From positions 105,708,434-105,772,433 of the forward strand of contig NC_088795.1 in assembly GCF_011386835.1 (NCBI RefSeq): a DNA stretch of 64,000 nt, given 5' to 3'. Shown one piece after another: positions 12,694 to 23,774 of this stretch. The DNA is from Chrysemys picta bellii. Taxonomy: Eukaryota > Chordata > Testudines > Emydidae. The notes below the pieces were generated by a model. It was not told the DNA's origin and ran no database searches. It saw nothing but the letters and a program-made list of their open reading frames with translations. The position numbers and the translations under genes are program-made. Every line of letters begins with the position of its first letter. Within the stretch, counting starts at the first letter, position 1.

Positions 12694-12800
12694 GGTGTTG
12701 ACCAGAGTGTTGGTTCAGTTGCTGATTCTCAGCAATCTGTCACAGCACCTTTGAAAAGGAGCACATTCCTTTAGCTGCCTAAATCAGGATCTAGGAGCCT

Positions 12801-14933
12801 GATTGTGGAAGCCCATTTTTTGGAATATTGACTCCCCATGGAATTCAGGATGCTGAGCACTTCATAATATCAGCCCTTATTCAAGGAAAGAGATCAGTAG
12901 CTAACACCATAAGCCATCTATTTTCCACTGTTGTCTCCTTAATGATGAATCACATTTGAGGCTGATGGATGAAGTGACTGTGCTGGATTCTATTGTCTTG
13001 TTTGTTCATGCCAGTATCAAATTCAGAAATGCACAACTCTTCCTCTCCCCCGCACAAACCTTTTCAGGAATTAACAATTATCCCTGGTGGCATAGAAGCC
13101 ACAGTCAACCCCCACTCTCCAAGATGGGAAACAAAATAAGCATTCAAAAATTATATTTGTTACAAGGAATAAAAATCACAGATTTAAGACCTTTATTGTT
13201 AGGACCAAGCATTACAGTATAAGGATATGTGTTAAAATTCACTTTCAGTTAAAATACAACAATGAACAGCACTCTGTTTGAAATGGGGAAATGTAAATAA
13301 GAAAATACACTGCTATGTGGCTTTCTGCTTGTTTAAGCATAATCATAAACTTGACGTCCTCGGTAATTACCATAAATCATGAAGAAAGACAGTCAACTGC
13401 TGCTTTACCTGCATGGAAAGAATTGTTGTAGTCATATCTGCCAGTCTGGGATATTAAAGAGAGGAAGACAAGAAAATGCTCAGCCTACTGTAAAGGCAAT
13501 CGTGGAAGACAGTCAACAGCAAATGTATGGAAAAGAAGGGGCTGGAAGCTTGAAACAAAATAAAGGATGTCACCCATAATTATGTGAACATAATCCTTTC
13601 CTTCAAAGGCTCATGCAAAGAGACACATGATGAATTGCATCCTCTTGGAAATGTGCTAATCATTTAGTTCAATGGTATTATACAACTCACCACATTTATG
13701 CAGCTTGACTTAGAATGCATACACATAGCTACTGTATATTTAAAATCTCTTTAATGCTGTGACAGTCCTGGTATTCCGTATCTAGGAAACACCATCCTAA
13801 GTCATCTACTATTGTAGTTCCTAATGTGCCCTCCAAAAAGATAAACAATATTGTAAACTGCTACAAAGACACAAGCATGGACCACCAGCAGTGAAAGAGT
13901 TAACTTAGCAACACTCACAACCAAGCATAACTTTCAAGATTCTTCAAATATTTGCTCTTGTATTTCTCAAGGCACATTGTTTTCAATAAACCCATAACTT
14001 ATGTTTGAAGTATTATTAGTTAATATGTATAGCATGTACAAATGGTTTATGGCAAAATTGGAAGTGGACATCACCAAACACATTTGAAAAGGGTCTCTAA
14101 TTTGTGCACATTCAAAATATGTTCACACCCATATACATAAAAATGTATGCACAAATTGGATAATTTGTGTCCAATCTGCCTGTACAAATGTATGTCTGTA
14201 CATGAAAATGCAGACTCTCAACAGAAAATAAAAGGTCCTTTGAAATTTTTGTCCAGCTTATTCAGCATCTGATAATTTTAAAACTTCCAACTATGCTTAT
14301 TATTTTATGGTATTTAGCTTTGTAATACCTCTTTGAGTGTTTGACTGATTTGACTGAGAGTAATAATTCATTTGTAAGATTGTAGCTCTGCTGTAAAGGT
14401 AGCATTTATTACCATGCCATCTTCATTATTTTCATTGTGAATACATAAATGGAAAGCATTTTGTAAGGTGTCTAAATGGATCAATTAACAAACTCTGCTT
14501 TTAAAGTTGAGGTACGATGATCTTTCACCTGCGGAGATACAAAGAAATATACATGAGAAGAAAATGGAAGTAGAAATGTGTTTCCAACTTACAGAAAAGT
14601 ACAAGGTCAAGGATGATTATTAAACCTTACAAGAGAAGCTATTGCTACTGTGCAGTTTTCTTCATAAAAGCAATTTCTACCATCATTCAGAAACTGAATA
14701 ACTTATTGTCAAACTAAAAACATGCTTGTTGTGTTAGTTCTTCTGGATTTCTTTCACACTAACAAGTAACAATGAGTTGGTATCAATCCCAGTTCACTGC
14801 CTAGTGAGTTTTGACTTCATTCAGCAAAGGTGGAGTGCCCTCAATGTGTCAAGACTAGACTTGGTTATTGTATAGTTCTTTTGGAGGTAAATGCCACCAG
14901 TTTATTCCTGACATCATTAATTTATGTGTGCAG
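12801..14933. other. AT-rich DNA, no gene seen
   Basis: I find no gene, RNA gene or recognisable repeat. Open frames up to about 98 codons have no known motif, and the longest (14830-15126) runs into the Penelope-like element. Confidence 0.55.
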
Positions 14934-15414
14934 TGTTGTTGCTGTGTCAGTCCCAGGATATGAGAGAGACAAGGTGGGGGAAGTAATATATTTTATTGCT
15001 AGTGAGAGAGACAAGCTTTCAAGATACCTAAAGCTCTTCCTCAGGTCTGCGAAAGGTACTCAGAGTGTCACAGTTAAATACAAGCCAAACAAGCAGTTTA
15101 GCATAAGCAGTAAATACATATTCTAAGGGACCATTCAAGGAGAAGTGGCCCCCCATAGTCATAGAACAAAAAAAAAGGGTTAGTGGGTTACAGATTGTTG
15201 TAATAAGCCGTAAATCCAGTGTCCTAATTAAGACCATGATGTCTAGAGTCTAGCAAATTTAAGCTCTCAGGCTCGTCTTTCAAAAGTGTTGTGCAGGTTT
15301 TTTTTGAGGATGAGGACTGATAGGTCAGAGAAAGACTGATTCCTTTGTGATAAGTGTTCAGCCAGAGGTGATATGGTATTTTTTTTCTTTTATCATTTTC
15401 CTATGTGAGTTCAT

Positions 15415-15735
15415 TCAAGAGCATAGTGAATGTCTAGTTTCACCCATATATTTGTTATTGGGGCATTTCGTGCACTGGATGAGGTACATCACATGTTGTG
15501 GTAGGCATGTATAGGACTCATGGATCTTGAAAGGTGTGTTGTGGGGGATGTTGATCACGGTAGCAGTGGGAATATGTCTGTAGGTTGTGCATCTGTTGTT
15601 CTGGCAGGGTCTGGTGCTGCTTTGAGTTGGTGTGTCCTTGTCCCTGGGAATCATGTTTCTGATGATGAGGCTGGGGAGTTGTTTGAAGGCTAGAAGAAGG
15701 GTTTCAGGAAAGATTTCTTTCAGGATGGGGTTCCC
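15415..15735 (-). pseudogene. Penelope-like GIY-YIG endonuclease region, broken
   Basis: The minus-strand frame 15654-15415 includes CQNNRCTTYRHIPTATV (a Cys-containing linker), FKIHESYTCLPQHVMYLIQC and TKCPNNKYMGETRHSL, the start of the GIY-YIG nuclease fold (YLIQC..C...YMGET). It stops soon after ETRHSL, so the nuclease C-terminal half is frameshifted. In Penelope-like elements this nuclease nicks the target DNA. The solo LTR at 15747-16359 separates it from the RT. Confidence 0.8.
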
Positions 15736-15746
15736 ACTGAGTATGG

Positions 15747-16359
15747 TGTTAGGCCCGTAAAATTATGGGGTATAAAACACTGTCTGGCTAGCTTAATCAT
15801 AGTCAGGCTAACAGTAGTTGGTAGGCCATTTCTTTTTCCTCAGTGAGGCCTAGGGGCCCGCTTGCTCAAACTGTATGAGATAAGATAGGAGGAAGGGCCG
15901 CACTCTTGTAACTGAAGTACCAGGAACAATTTGTTTAAACAGATGGAGACTCGGAGTTTTCACTCCCTGTTACTCCCTGTTTCTGGGTTTTTATCTGTAC
16001 CTACTCCTTCTTTGTTCTCAGCCTCTGGCACATGACGAAGATGCCGATAGGAAGCTGCTGAGGCATCATGAACTGTTTGTACTGACAATGAAGATAGATA
16101 TGCATAGATGTCAGAAACTTTTAACTAGTAAAGGGGGGGTTCGGGGGTTTAAGTTGCTTAACTATGACGCGACGGGACTGTCTATATAATCTCACTAGTT
16201 GTTGTAGAGGTGTGCTGGTTCTCTCCTGAGACGGGCCGCTCTCTATTGTTGTGTGCACTCTTCAATAAAGAGCTTGTATTGGACCTTGCTGGTGTTGCCT
16301 GTCTCTCACTCTGCGGTCAGACAACGAACCTTGCCGTCTGGGTTAAAAAGTCCCCGACA
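15747..16359 (+). mobile_element. Solo ERV LTR inside the Penelope copy
   Basis: TG...CA termini (TGTTAGGCCC to CCCCGACA) with a 4-bp direct repeat ATGG at 15743-15746 and 16360-16363. Inside are a TATA-like CTATATAATC near 16180 and the poly(A) signal in TTCAATAAAGAGCTTG near 16262, both on the plus strand and correctly spaced for an LTR promoter and R region. The 4-bp duplication and layout fit a class I (gammaretrovirus-like) ERV. No coding sequence is attached. It inserted after the Penelope copy, since it splits it cleanly. Confidence 0.85.
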
Positions 16360-16446
16360 ATGGGGTGTGGCTGTTTGATGATACCCCATATTGGTTCCAG
16401 TGTGGAGTGGTGGGTGACAAGTAGGAGTGTGCAGTCAGAGGGGGCT

Positions 16447-17313
16447 TCAATATTGAAGCAGGTTCTCTTGGGGTATTTGTGTGGCCTGTTCCATGATGTG
16501 ATCTACTTCTCTGGTGGAGTGTCCTTGTTTTATGAAAACAGTTTTGAGTGTGTTAAGGTGTATGTCCCAGTCTTTCTGCTCAGAGAATATTCTGAGGTAT
16601 CTGGGTGCCTGGCTGTAGATAATAGATATATTGGTGTGTTTGGCATAGTTACTAGATCTATGAAGATAGGTGTGCTGATCTGTGGGTTTCTTGTATATAG
16701 TTGTCTGTAGGGTTCCATTGCTAAAGCTGATCATAGTGTCCAGGAAGTTGATGTTAGTTTGGGAGTGTTCCAGAGAGAGTATAATTGACTGGTGGTGGTT
16801 GTTGAAGTTGTGGTTGAAATGTATGGGGGTGTTTAAGTCATCTGTCCAGAAGATGAAAATATCACAGATGATTTTGTAATGAATTTGTCCAGAAATCTTC
16901 CTCAAGGTAGCCCATGAAGAGGCTGGCATATTGGGGAGCCATCCTAGTACCCGGGGCTGTTCCCATGGTTTGGACAAAGTGTTGTTGAATGTACAATTCT
17001 TATGGGTGAGGATGAAATGGATGAGTTTGGCAATGTGTTTAGGGTGGATATCTGAGGGTTGTCCATTTTCTTGTAAATATTTGAGGCAGGCAGATATGCT
17101 GTCATTGTGAAGGATATTGGTGTATAGGGAAGTGACATACATGGTGCCCAGAATGGTATTCTGAAGGAGGTTGTTAATTTTGTGGAGTTTATAGAAGACC
17201 TCGGTTGTGTCCTGGGGGAAGCTCGTCCTTTGTGTGATAAGTGGTTTGAGGATGATTTCTGTGTGTCCCCATATTCCTTCAGTAAGTGTGCTATGGCCAG
17301 ATTTCCTACACAC
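16447..17313 (-). pseudogene. Penelope-like reverse transcriptase, decayed
   Basis: A 288-codon open frame matches the Penelope-type RT in order: DTTEVFYKLHKINN, then VTSLYTNILHNDSI (motif A region), a KHIAKLIHFIL block, DIFIFWTDD (region after motif C), NINFLDTMISFSNG and a YKKPTDQHTYLHRSS block near the C-terminus. The catalytic aspartate expected just before VTSLYTNI is tyrosine here. The Y-x-D-D box expected before IFIFW reads IICD. Both changes would abolish polymerisation. The endonuclease part lies downstream, separated by the LTR insertion. The open frame survives, but the protein cannot be functional. Confidence 0.85.
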
Positions 17314-17365
17314 AAAAATCTTAATCTCATGATCTTAATAAAACACTGGATTTATGGCTTATTAC

Positions 17366-17796
17366 GAGGGATCCTAGAAATCCATTTGCTATGAAAAAAT
17401 GCGGAATTTCCATTTTTATTGAGAACCTTTAAATTTTACATTTTGTGAAAGCTAATATATGTTTTTATTTTTATCAACTAAATTTTGCTTAAAGTTCCAG
17501 TCTCAATGTATTCAAGGCACAGTGTTGTTGGGGTTTCAGCTGTAAGCCCCACCTTCTGGGGCTCACAGCCTGAGTCCCACCATTGTCAGTCCCGGGTGAC
17601 TGGTGGTTCAGTTAATATGAAGAGCTGGATAATGTAGGCTCGGATAAATAGGGTTCTACTGTATATCAGTAAAACATTGTGTTCAATTAATACCTATATA
17701 TATAGTGGCTAAGGAAACTAAAGTTCAGCATTTAATTTTAATGACAGAAAAATGTGGAATTTTGTTTTTTTTAATCACAGAAAACTAGGATTCCTG
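17366..17796. mobile_element. Non-autonomous hAT element, 431 bp
   Basis: A perfect 8-bp duplication CTTATTAC flanks it (17358-17365 and 17797-17804). Terminal inverted repeats are GAGGGATCCTAG and, reversed from the right end, CAGGAATCCTAG. The subterminal GGAATTTCC and GGAATTTTG blocks are also inverted. No transposase is encoded. Excising it restores the continuous Penelope tail GGCTTATTACAACAATCTG, which proves the boundaries. Confidence 0.88.
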
Positions 17797-17906
17797 CTTA
17801 TTACAACAATCTGTAACCCACAGCCCCCCCCCTTTTTTGTCCTATGACTACAGGGGTGTTAATGAGCCACCTCACCTTTAGTGGTCACTTGGAATATGTC
17901 CTAACT

Positions 17907-18320
17907 CAGAGGTCCTTAAACTATGCCCCCGCCCCGATGGTATGGAGGAACATTGGGGGGGGGGAGGCATAGTGGGGGCCCGGCACAGCCCCCACAGGAG
18001 GCAGGGAGAGAGTGCCACCCAGATCCACTCCTGGCCTTGACTGCCGCCCCCCCATCCAGGGATTGAACTGCTAGCCCCCTGCCCAGGGATCCAGCTGCTG
18101 ACCGCACTCGAGGGAGCTTGGCTGCCAGACAAGGCCCTTGGCTGAGGCTCTGCTCCCACCCACCCCCATCTATGGCACCAGACTTGATCCCCTTGCCCCT
18201 GTCCATGGCCCCACCTCCCAGAGCCATGGCTCTGCTCCCAGCCCTGGCTCCAGTGAGGTGTGTGTGGGGGGAACAGATGGGGTAAGGAGGGGTGTGAGGT
18301 TGAAGGTTTGGGGGCCCCTA
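17907..18320. mobile_element. Non-autonomous hAT element, GC-rich, 414 bp
   Basis: The flanks TCCTAACT (17899-17906) and TGCTAACT (18321-18328) match at 7 of 8 positions. The left end is CAGAGGTCCTTAAACT and the right end is GGTTTGGGGGCCCCTA, an imperfect inverted pair. The interior is G+C-rich with C and G runs and no transposase. Removing it rejoins the Penelope tail from AATATGTCCTAACT to ATTTATGCTAAAC. Confidence 0.75.
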
Positions 18321-18485
18321 TGCTAACTATTTATGCTAAACTATCTGTTCAATGCTGTATATAGCTGGCACACTCTGAGTACCTTTCCCAGACATGAGGA
18401 AGAGCTCTGAGTAGCTTGAAAGCTTATCTCTCTCACACACAGAAGTTGGTCCAATAAACAATACTACCACACCCACATTGTATCA

Positions 18486-21067
18486 ACTCCTTTCACCTTC
18501 AAGCATACCTGCATGATCTGAGTGTATTCCATCAACCTGACAATAAAGTACAAGACTGATCAACAATATGGATTTAAAAGTGTGACTTTTTTGTTTGTAT
18601 CCCCTTCTGTTGCAGCATATGATGTTAAAATATTCAGGTTTTCAAATTCTTAAAGATTGAGCTTTTAGTGTTAAGGGCACAGAGAAACCCAAATAAAAGC
18701 AAAAGAAAACATGTTTACTAAAGGAATATCAACAAGAGCAGAGACATATATATGGATTTTCCAGCTATTCAGAGACATCATTCATCTTTTTCATTGTATC
18801 AGGGTGTCCCGTGGCTCAGAGCTCTGTAACTCATGATCCAATGCCCATTTCAGTGATAAGGAATATTCCAACTATGTTCACAACCTTTGGATCAGGTCCT
18901 GTATGAATAAACCTAGGGGATTCACTTTTGGTGCACCTCCTTGCAGCGACATTAGGAAAACAGGCAGCATTCTTGAGCACCACAATAAGTGGAGGAAATA
19001 AATTTGTTTAGGTCCTTATTATAGATAATTTAGAAAAGCAAAACAAAACCTTTAATACACCTGCCAGTAGAGGAAGCCCCAGCTCTAGAATCCCAGAAAG
19101 GATTCTACCAGTGGAAGGCACATGGTACTGTGCACTTGGGAGCTGATGCTACTTCCAGTAAGGTCAATAACAAAACTCCCACTGACTTCAAAGGGGTAAG
19201 CTTAGTCACTGGAGCCACCATTCAGCAAGGTATTTAAGTATGTGCTTAACTTTAGGGATGGACTTATCAATCAGGGCCTTAAGGAAGGGCCTGATATGGT
19301 GTGAGAAATCTCATTGCTGACATCCCTCTGTATATTTTGCCCAGGTGTTGGGAACCCTTATTCTCGTTGCTGTGGTGTGGGGAGGCCCACTAAACATAGC
19401 CAAAAAATTTAATATGGAAGACATGGTTACTTGTCCTGTTATAGAAGTGACTCTCCTTTCTCCTCTTCCTTCAGCACTCATTTTAATTTCTTACCTATTA
19501 TTCTTTTTTGTGTATGCTGTAGATGTTTTACCTTATTTGCTTTTAGACTGAAATGTTATATACTGATTTACTTAATACTCTGTAAATATATGATTGTCAA
19601 AGAAAAAACCTTCAAAATGCACAATACATATTAAATTTTCAAAGTGGTTTGAGATATTTATTGGTTGGATTTACTAGAGAATGAGTGCCCTGAATGCAAC
19701 AATTGAATCATGTGTGAAATACCAGGCGAAAGAATTAATGTCCTACTAATAATATTTAAGGAGTATAGTCTCAGCTTGATGAAAAGGGATTTAAAATATG
19801 TGTGTAAGTCTCATTAGTGTTAATGAAAGTTATGCACAAAAATCTCCATACATCAAGGTGAGAATCTTGTTCTCTATCTATGGAGTCACCCTGGGGATTT
19901 TTATGAAGATAGCCCTTCTAAGAGGTTCCTCATTGCTTTATTTTACATTTCGTATCCATGGATTAGACTGTTGAAAAGGAATTTGAAAGAAGGTTGGGGA
20001 AGAAGATTTATCAGCTTGTTATTTATTGCTTTATTAATGTTAAAATTCTTCAAAGGCAGAATATGACTCAAGGCTGTAGGAGTGGGATTCCCATGGGGGA
20101 GTTAGGCACCTAATTGCCACTTTGGATGCCTAAGTCCAACATTTAAGGACCACTAGCATTCACAAAACCACTGCTTTGCTACCTCCTAACCCTGTAGGTT
20201 TCTAAAGTGCCCAGGTGCCTAAATTTTCACCATTAAAGTTCCTGAGGCATTTAAATTTCAGCAGCTAGGCATGCGTCCAGCCCCAACATGCACTTAACTT
20301 ACTTTTAAGCCCCAGCAGAATTCACACTAGCCATTCTCATTGCCATCAGGGCCCTATCCAGTAAATGTGCTGTAAATATTCTTAAACCCTCACAAAAGAT
20401 TCAGGAGGTGGGTTGCAATGCCTAAATCCCCCTTGTGATTTCCAAATAGACTATATGTTCTAGTTTCATCGGGACAATCCAAGTTTTTCATATGATGTCC
20501 TGGATTTTTTATAACTGCAAAATATACATTTAGAATGTATTACTATACTCATATACAATGTTTTCATCCCCCTATTTCACTCTCATCACACAGCAAATAG
20601 AGCTGCTCAGAGAACTGTATTCCATTGGAATATGGAGTTCATTCAAAATAGAAACACTTTACAAAATCAGAGGGATTTCAATGAAATTTCATTTTGGAAG
20701 TAAACCAGGAAAAAGGTTCCAACAATGTTGAAATGTCCCATTTAAATATTTTTCAGCTACACTTTTTTGATTTCTTCATTAAGAAATGACTTGGTTGTTT
20801 CAATATTTTATTTGAACATACAAATTTCAAAGAAAAATGAAAACAACAACATTATTATACCACAAGACCCATCTAACAAGACCCACTTTTGATCTCTGAA
20901 TCAACAGAATCATTATAGACAGTAACAGAAGTTTAGCATCTATGGGCTTATTAGATCACATTGTTAAACTTCTAACAAGGTATAGGTAAACACAGACAAA
21001 TGCAATTAGTATCTACTTTTGATCCTCTAACAATACAGGGCTACATATCAAGGATTCTAGTGTATTT
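18486..21067. other. No gene seen; small palindromic repeat remains
   Basis: AT-rich DNA without a supported exon. The piece 19150-19290 contains CCACTGACTTCAAAGGGGTA and TATGTGCTTAACTTTAGGGA, blocks of a short palindromic repeat common in amniotes. The piece 20080-20340 is rich in TAGGCACCTAA and resembles the sequence flanking the tRNA-like modules at 23.8 kb. The part 20600-20830 has TTTCA-rich diverged repeat character. Confidence 0.5.
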
Positions 21068-21664
21068 AAAGTTTCAGAGTAGCAGCTGTGTTAGTCTGTA
21101 TCTGCAAAAAGAACAGGAGTACTTGTGGCACCTTAGAGACTAACAAATTTATTTGAACATAAGCTTTCATGGGCTACAGCCCACTTCATCAGATGCATAG
21201 AATGGAATATATAGTAAGGAGATATATATACACATACAGACAACATGAAAAGGTGGGAGTTGTCCTACCAACTCTAAGAGGCTAATTAGTTAAAAGAAAA
21301 AAAACTTTTGTAGTGATAATCAAGATAGCCCATTACAGACAGTTTGACAAGAGGTGTGAAAATACTTAACATGGGGAAATAGATTCAGTGTGTAATGGTT
21401 CAGCCATTCCCAGTCTCTATTCAAGCCTAACTTGATGGTGTCTAATTTGCATATTAATTCAAGTTCAGCAGTTTCTTGTTGGAGTCTGTTTTTGAAGCTC
21501 TTCTGTTGCAAAATTGCCACCTTTAATTCTGTTACTGAGTGTCCAGAGAGGTTGAAGTGTTCTCCTACTGGTTTTTGAATGTTATGATTCCTGATGTCAG
21601 ATTTGTGTCCATTTATTCTTTTGCAAAGAGATTGTCCAGTTTGGCCAATGTACATGGCCAATTG
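21068..21664 (-). mobile_element. Penelope-like element, second family, 3' end
   Basis: On the minus strand a GIY-YIG endonuclease fragment (21661-21320) is followed by a 3' tail with CATCTGATGAAGTGGGC, GCCCATGAAAGCTTATG, TTGTTAGTCTCTAAGGTGCC and an end at GCTACTCTGAAAC. The tail differs from that of the copies at 14.9-18.5 kb, so this is another family. It is 5'-truncated near the start of the nuclease, as is usual. The same tail occurs at 53799-53883. Confidence 0.85.
21320..21661 (-). pseudogene. Penelope-like GIY-YIG endonuclease fragment
   Basis: The 113-codon frame opens MAMYIGQTGQSLCKRINGHK, containing the YIG-x-T motif and the following R..GH helix of GIY-YIG nucleases. It continues with NIQKPVGEHFNLSGHS, AELELICKLDTIKLGLNRD and WEWLNHYTLN, the usual C-terminal end of reptile Penelope proteins. 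The nuclease glutamate (AELELI) and most motif residues are intact. The RT is missing, so the fragment cannot move by itself. The methionine start is internal to the ancestral polyprotein. Confidence 0.85.
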
Positions 21665-23774
21665 GTCTATTTAACAGGGCTTTGATAACTATCTACAAGG
21701 AATGACTGTGTTTACCATTACATCATGTACAGTATTTTTCTACTATGTCCTTAAGGATTGCCTTTAGGTCATTCAGCCTGCTGGTTGATTAACCCTCGCA
21801 GGCTCAGCCTCACACATGGACATTTGTATGAGACTAGGTGATTCCATGACTCTTTAAACTGGAAGAGTTCACATAGCCATCTTGAACGTTCTAGTGGATT
21901 TATGAGCCATCCAATCAGGGAGCAGAAACAATTACATGGAACTTCTGTTATGTGAAAAATCATATAACATATAGTTAACTACAAATAATAATTCTCAAAG
22001 GAAGCCATGGGCAAGGTTGTGAGCAGTGCATAGGTTCAATAGATAAATTCAAATAATGATCAAATTTGTAAAAATCTAAGCCTATTTGTGGATAATTACA
22101 AGGCATATAAAGGCACTATATTTGTTGAATAAATTGTTTGCTGTAACTAGGTCTTCAAGGCCTAGTTTCAAATATTACTCGAGATCTACTTTCAAAAATT
22201 TCAAAGTTCCCTGCAAAGCACTCTCTGCTGTAGTTAAGACCCCCGTTGGAGCCTTGAGAAACTTAGCCCCAGTGGTAAGGGTCTCATGCATATTTCCTAC
22301 AGTTTGTACAATTCCTTGGTGCCAGTTCCTTCAGGTTTATCCAGCTGTGACACAACACTCTTCAGTTTAAATGTTAATATGCATATATTTCTGTCTGAAA
22401 AAAGTGTTTGAGGCAGGAGAAAATGAGAGATCTTGCAAAGTACCACCTTTATTTATGGTGAATACCCTAGGTAAGCTTACTCCTTATGGTGGGTTTCATC
22501 TGTTCAAGCAACCACTCATGCCAGAGCTCATGCAGTAATCCAGGCTGGTATTGTCAAAGGAGCCTAAGAGAGTTAGTCACCCAGCTCACATTTATTTGCA
22601 ATGTGAGTGTAGACCTTAACTCCTTTCGGCCCCTTTGAAAATTCCAACCCTATAAGCCACTTTTGCTCTTTCTTTCCTGGTGATTGTTTTCTTTTTTGGT
22701 GCCACTGCCACAAAGCAAGAGCTGCAATCAAGAAAGAAAGGGGAGGAAAAACAACATGGGTAAATAGGCTCCCTGCAATAGTCACAGAGAACACTACAGC
22801 AGCAGTGAAGAAAGTTGCATTGCTCTTTTTAATATGTATTCAAAAAGGGTCACTTGACAGATGGCACATTCAGAAGCACAGTTCCCTATAGCTCCTTGCT
22901 ATAGCATTTGTCACAAAAGAAAGAATGTCCTCTATATGCAACTACCACCACTTCTTGCAACACCTGAGTAAATCAGCAATGATCTCGCTTATAGACTATT
23001 AACAAAAAAAAAAAGATGACCCATCACATTTGAGATGTTATAGTGTATAGATAGAACAGAGATAAAATGTATTCAGTGTTGACAGAACTGTTGGAAATTA
23101 TTTGTTTCCTTGTATTTTTAAAGCCTATATTTTTTTCAGGCATTGGATTCAGTCATCACACACACACGTTCTGCCCAGCAAAAAATAATCAGTGAAGACA
23201 TCCCTGTTGGACTGATTTCAGCTTTAACAATTAAAGCATGAGATATCTCAGTTTCTGAATAGCCAATAGCTCAGCACTGGAAGTTGTAATGTAGTGTAAA
23301 GTTATTTATTGAACATTAAAACAAATGTTACAGACACATGTATCATTGCAAAAATATGGTAGCCATTAAAACAAGGTACCTTTTACAGTCTGACATTGTT
23401 CCTCTGTCAATTAGATTAACTGCTTCTCAGCCAGAAAAGTGAGATACAAGTCATATCATATAGTATGATACTGCTGCTGAGGTGTGCAGTGAAGATTTTG
23501 AAGTTCTTGGGGTGAAAAATAAGTGATCTATATCACTACAGTTAGTGAAACACATATTTCATCATATCTATTTGCTACAGCACCTGTGAATTAAAGTAGA
23601 GCTACCATAAATTTAAGGGGAAACTGGAAAGGAAATCTACTTTGAAAGTAAAGGCTAACTAATACCTAAAAGGCAGAATTGAACAGGGGGTGATCTATCT
23701 AAGTAGTGGTGAGAACAGCCAGTGTGCCTGTCTAAGCGCTAGTGCCTTCAGAGATGATGGGAGGAGCAGAACGT
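21665..23774. other. AT-rich DNA, no gene seen
   Basis: I see no gene, RNA gene or clear repeat. Short features are a run of CA near 23157-23166 and a poly(A)-like run near 23001. Confidence 0.55.

Larger units (their letters stand above)
10929..12744 (-). mobile_element. Internally deleted Gypsy element
   Basis: The element is bounded by a perfect 5-bp duplication GCACC at 10924-10928 and 12745-12749. It starts TGTGTCAGGG and ends CTGTCACA on the plus strand, giving TG...CA. On the minus strand the order is a roughly 50-bp LTR fragment (12744-12694), Gag remains, an undefined internal part, a purine-rich tract, and a complete 3' LTR (11407-10929). Most of the 5' LTR, the primer site and nearly all of pol are missing. 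It therefore arose by internal deletion and is a dead remnant. Confidence 0.75.
10839..12800. repeat. Palindromic MITE-like repeat split by a Gypsy element
   Basis: The left part (10855-10928) reads GATTTTCAAAGGTGTTAAAC, then ...TGACTTCAATGGGAACTGC and ...GAGCACC. The right part resumes at 12750 with TTTGAAAAGG. Removing 10929-12744 and one GCACC copy restores a continuous GAGCACCTTTGAAAAGG, the expected mirror of the left arm (TTTTCAAAGGTG). This confirms both the palindromic repeat and the insertion event. Confidence 0.65.
14934..17327 (-). mobile_element. Penelope-like element, minus-strand copy
   Basis: On the minus strand the copy runs from a truncated 5' side near 17327, through a reverse transcriptase (17313-16447), a GIY-YIG endonuclease region (about 15735-15415), to a 3' tail at 14934. 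The tail has the GAGAGAGACAAGCTTTC and CTCTTCCTCAGGTCTG blocks shared, in reverse, with 18395-18440. A 613-bp ERV LTR interrupts it at 15747-16359. Penelope-like elements combine an RT related to telomerase with a GIY-YIG nuclease. Frameshifts and catalytic substitutions make this copy inactive. Confidence 0.85.
17328..18485 (+). mobile_element. Penelope-like 3' fragment, plus-strand copy
   Basis: Plus-strand blocks CATGATCTTAATAAAACACTGG, AACAATCTGTAACCCAC, CTATGACTACAGG, TATGCTAAACTATCTGTT and GAAGTTGGTCCAATAAA are the reverse-complement counterparts of 15240-14950 in the neighbouring minus-strand copy. The fragment contains only 3' non-coding sequence. It touches the 5' end of the minus copy, so the two form a head-to-head pair. 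Two hAT elements (17366-17796 and 17907-18320) interrupt it. Confidence 0.82.

Noticed and set aside
16210..16710. A 166-codon plus-strand frame as a gene
   Set aside because: It crosses from the solo LTR into the antisense of the Penelope RT and has no domain.
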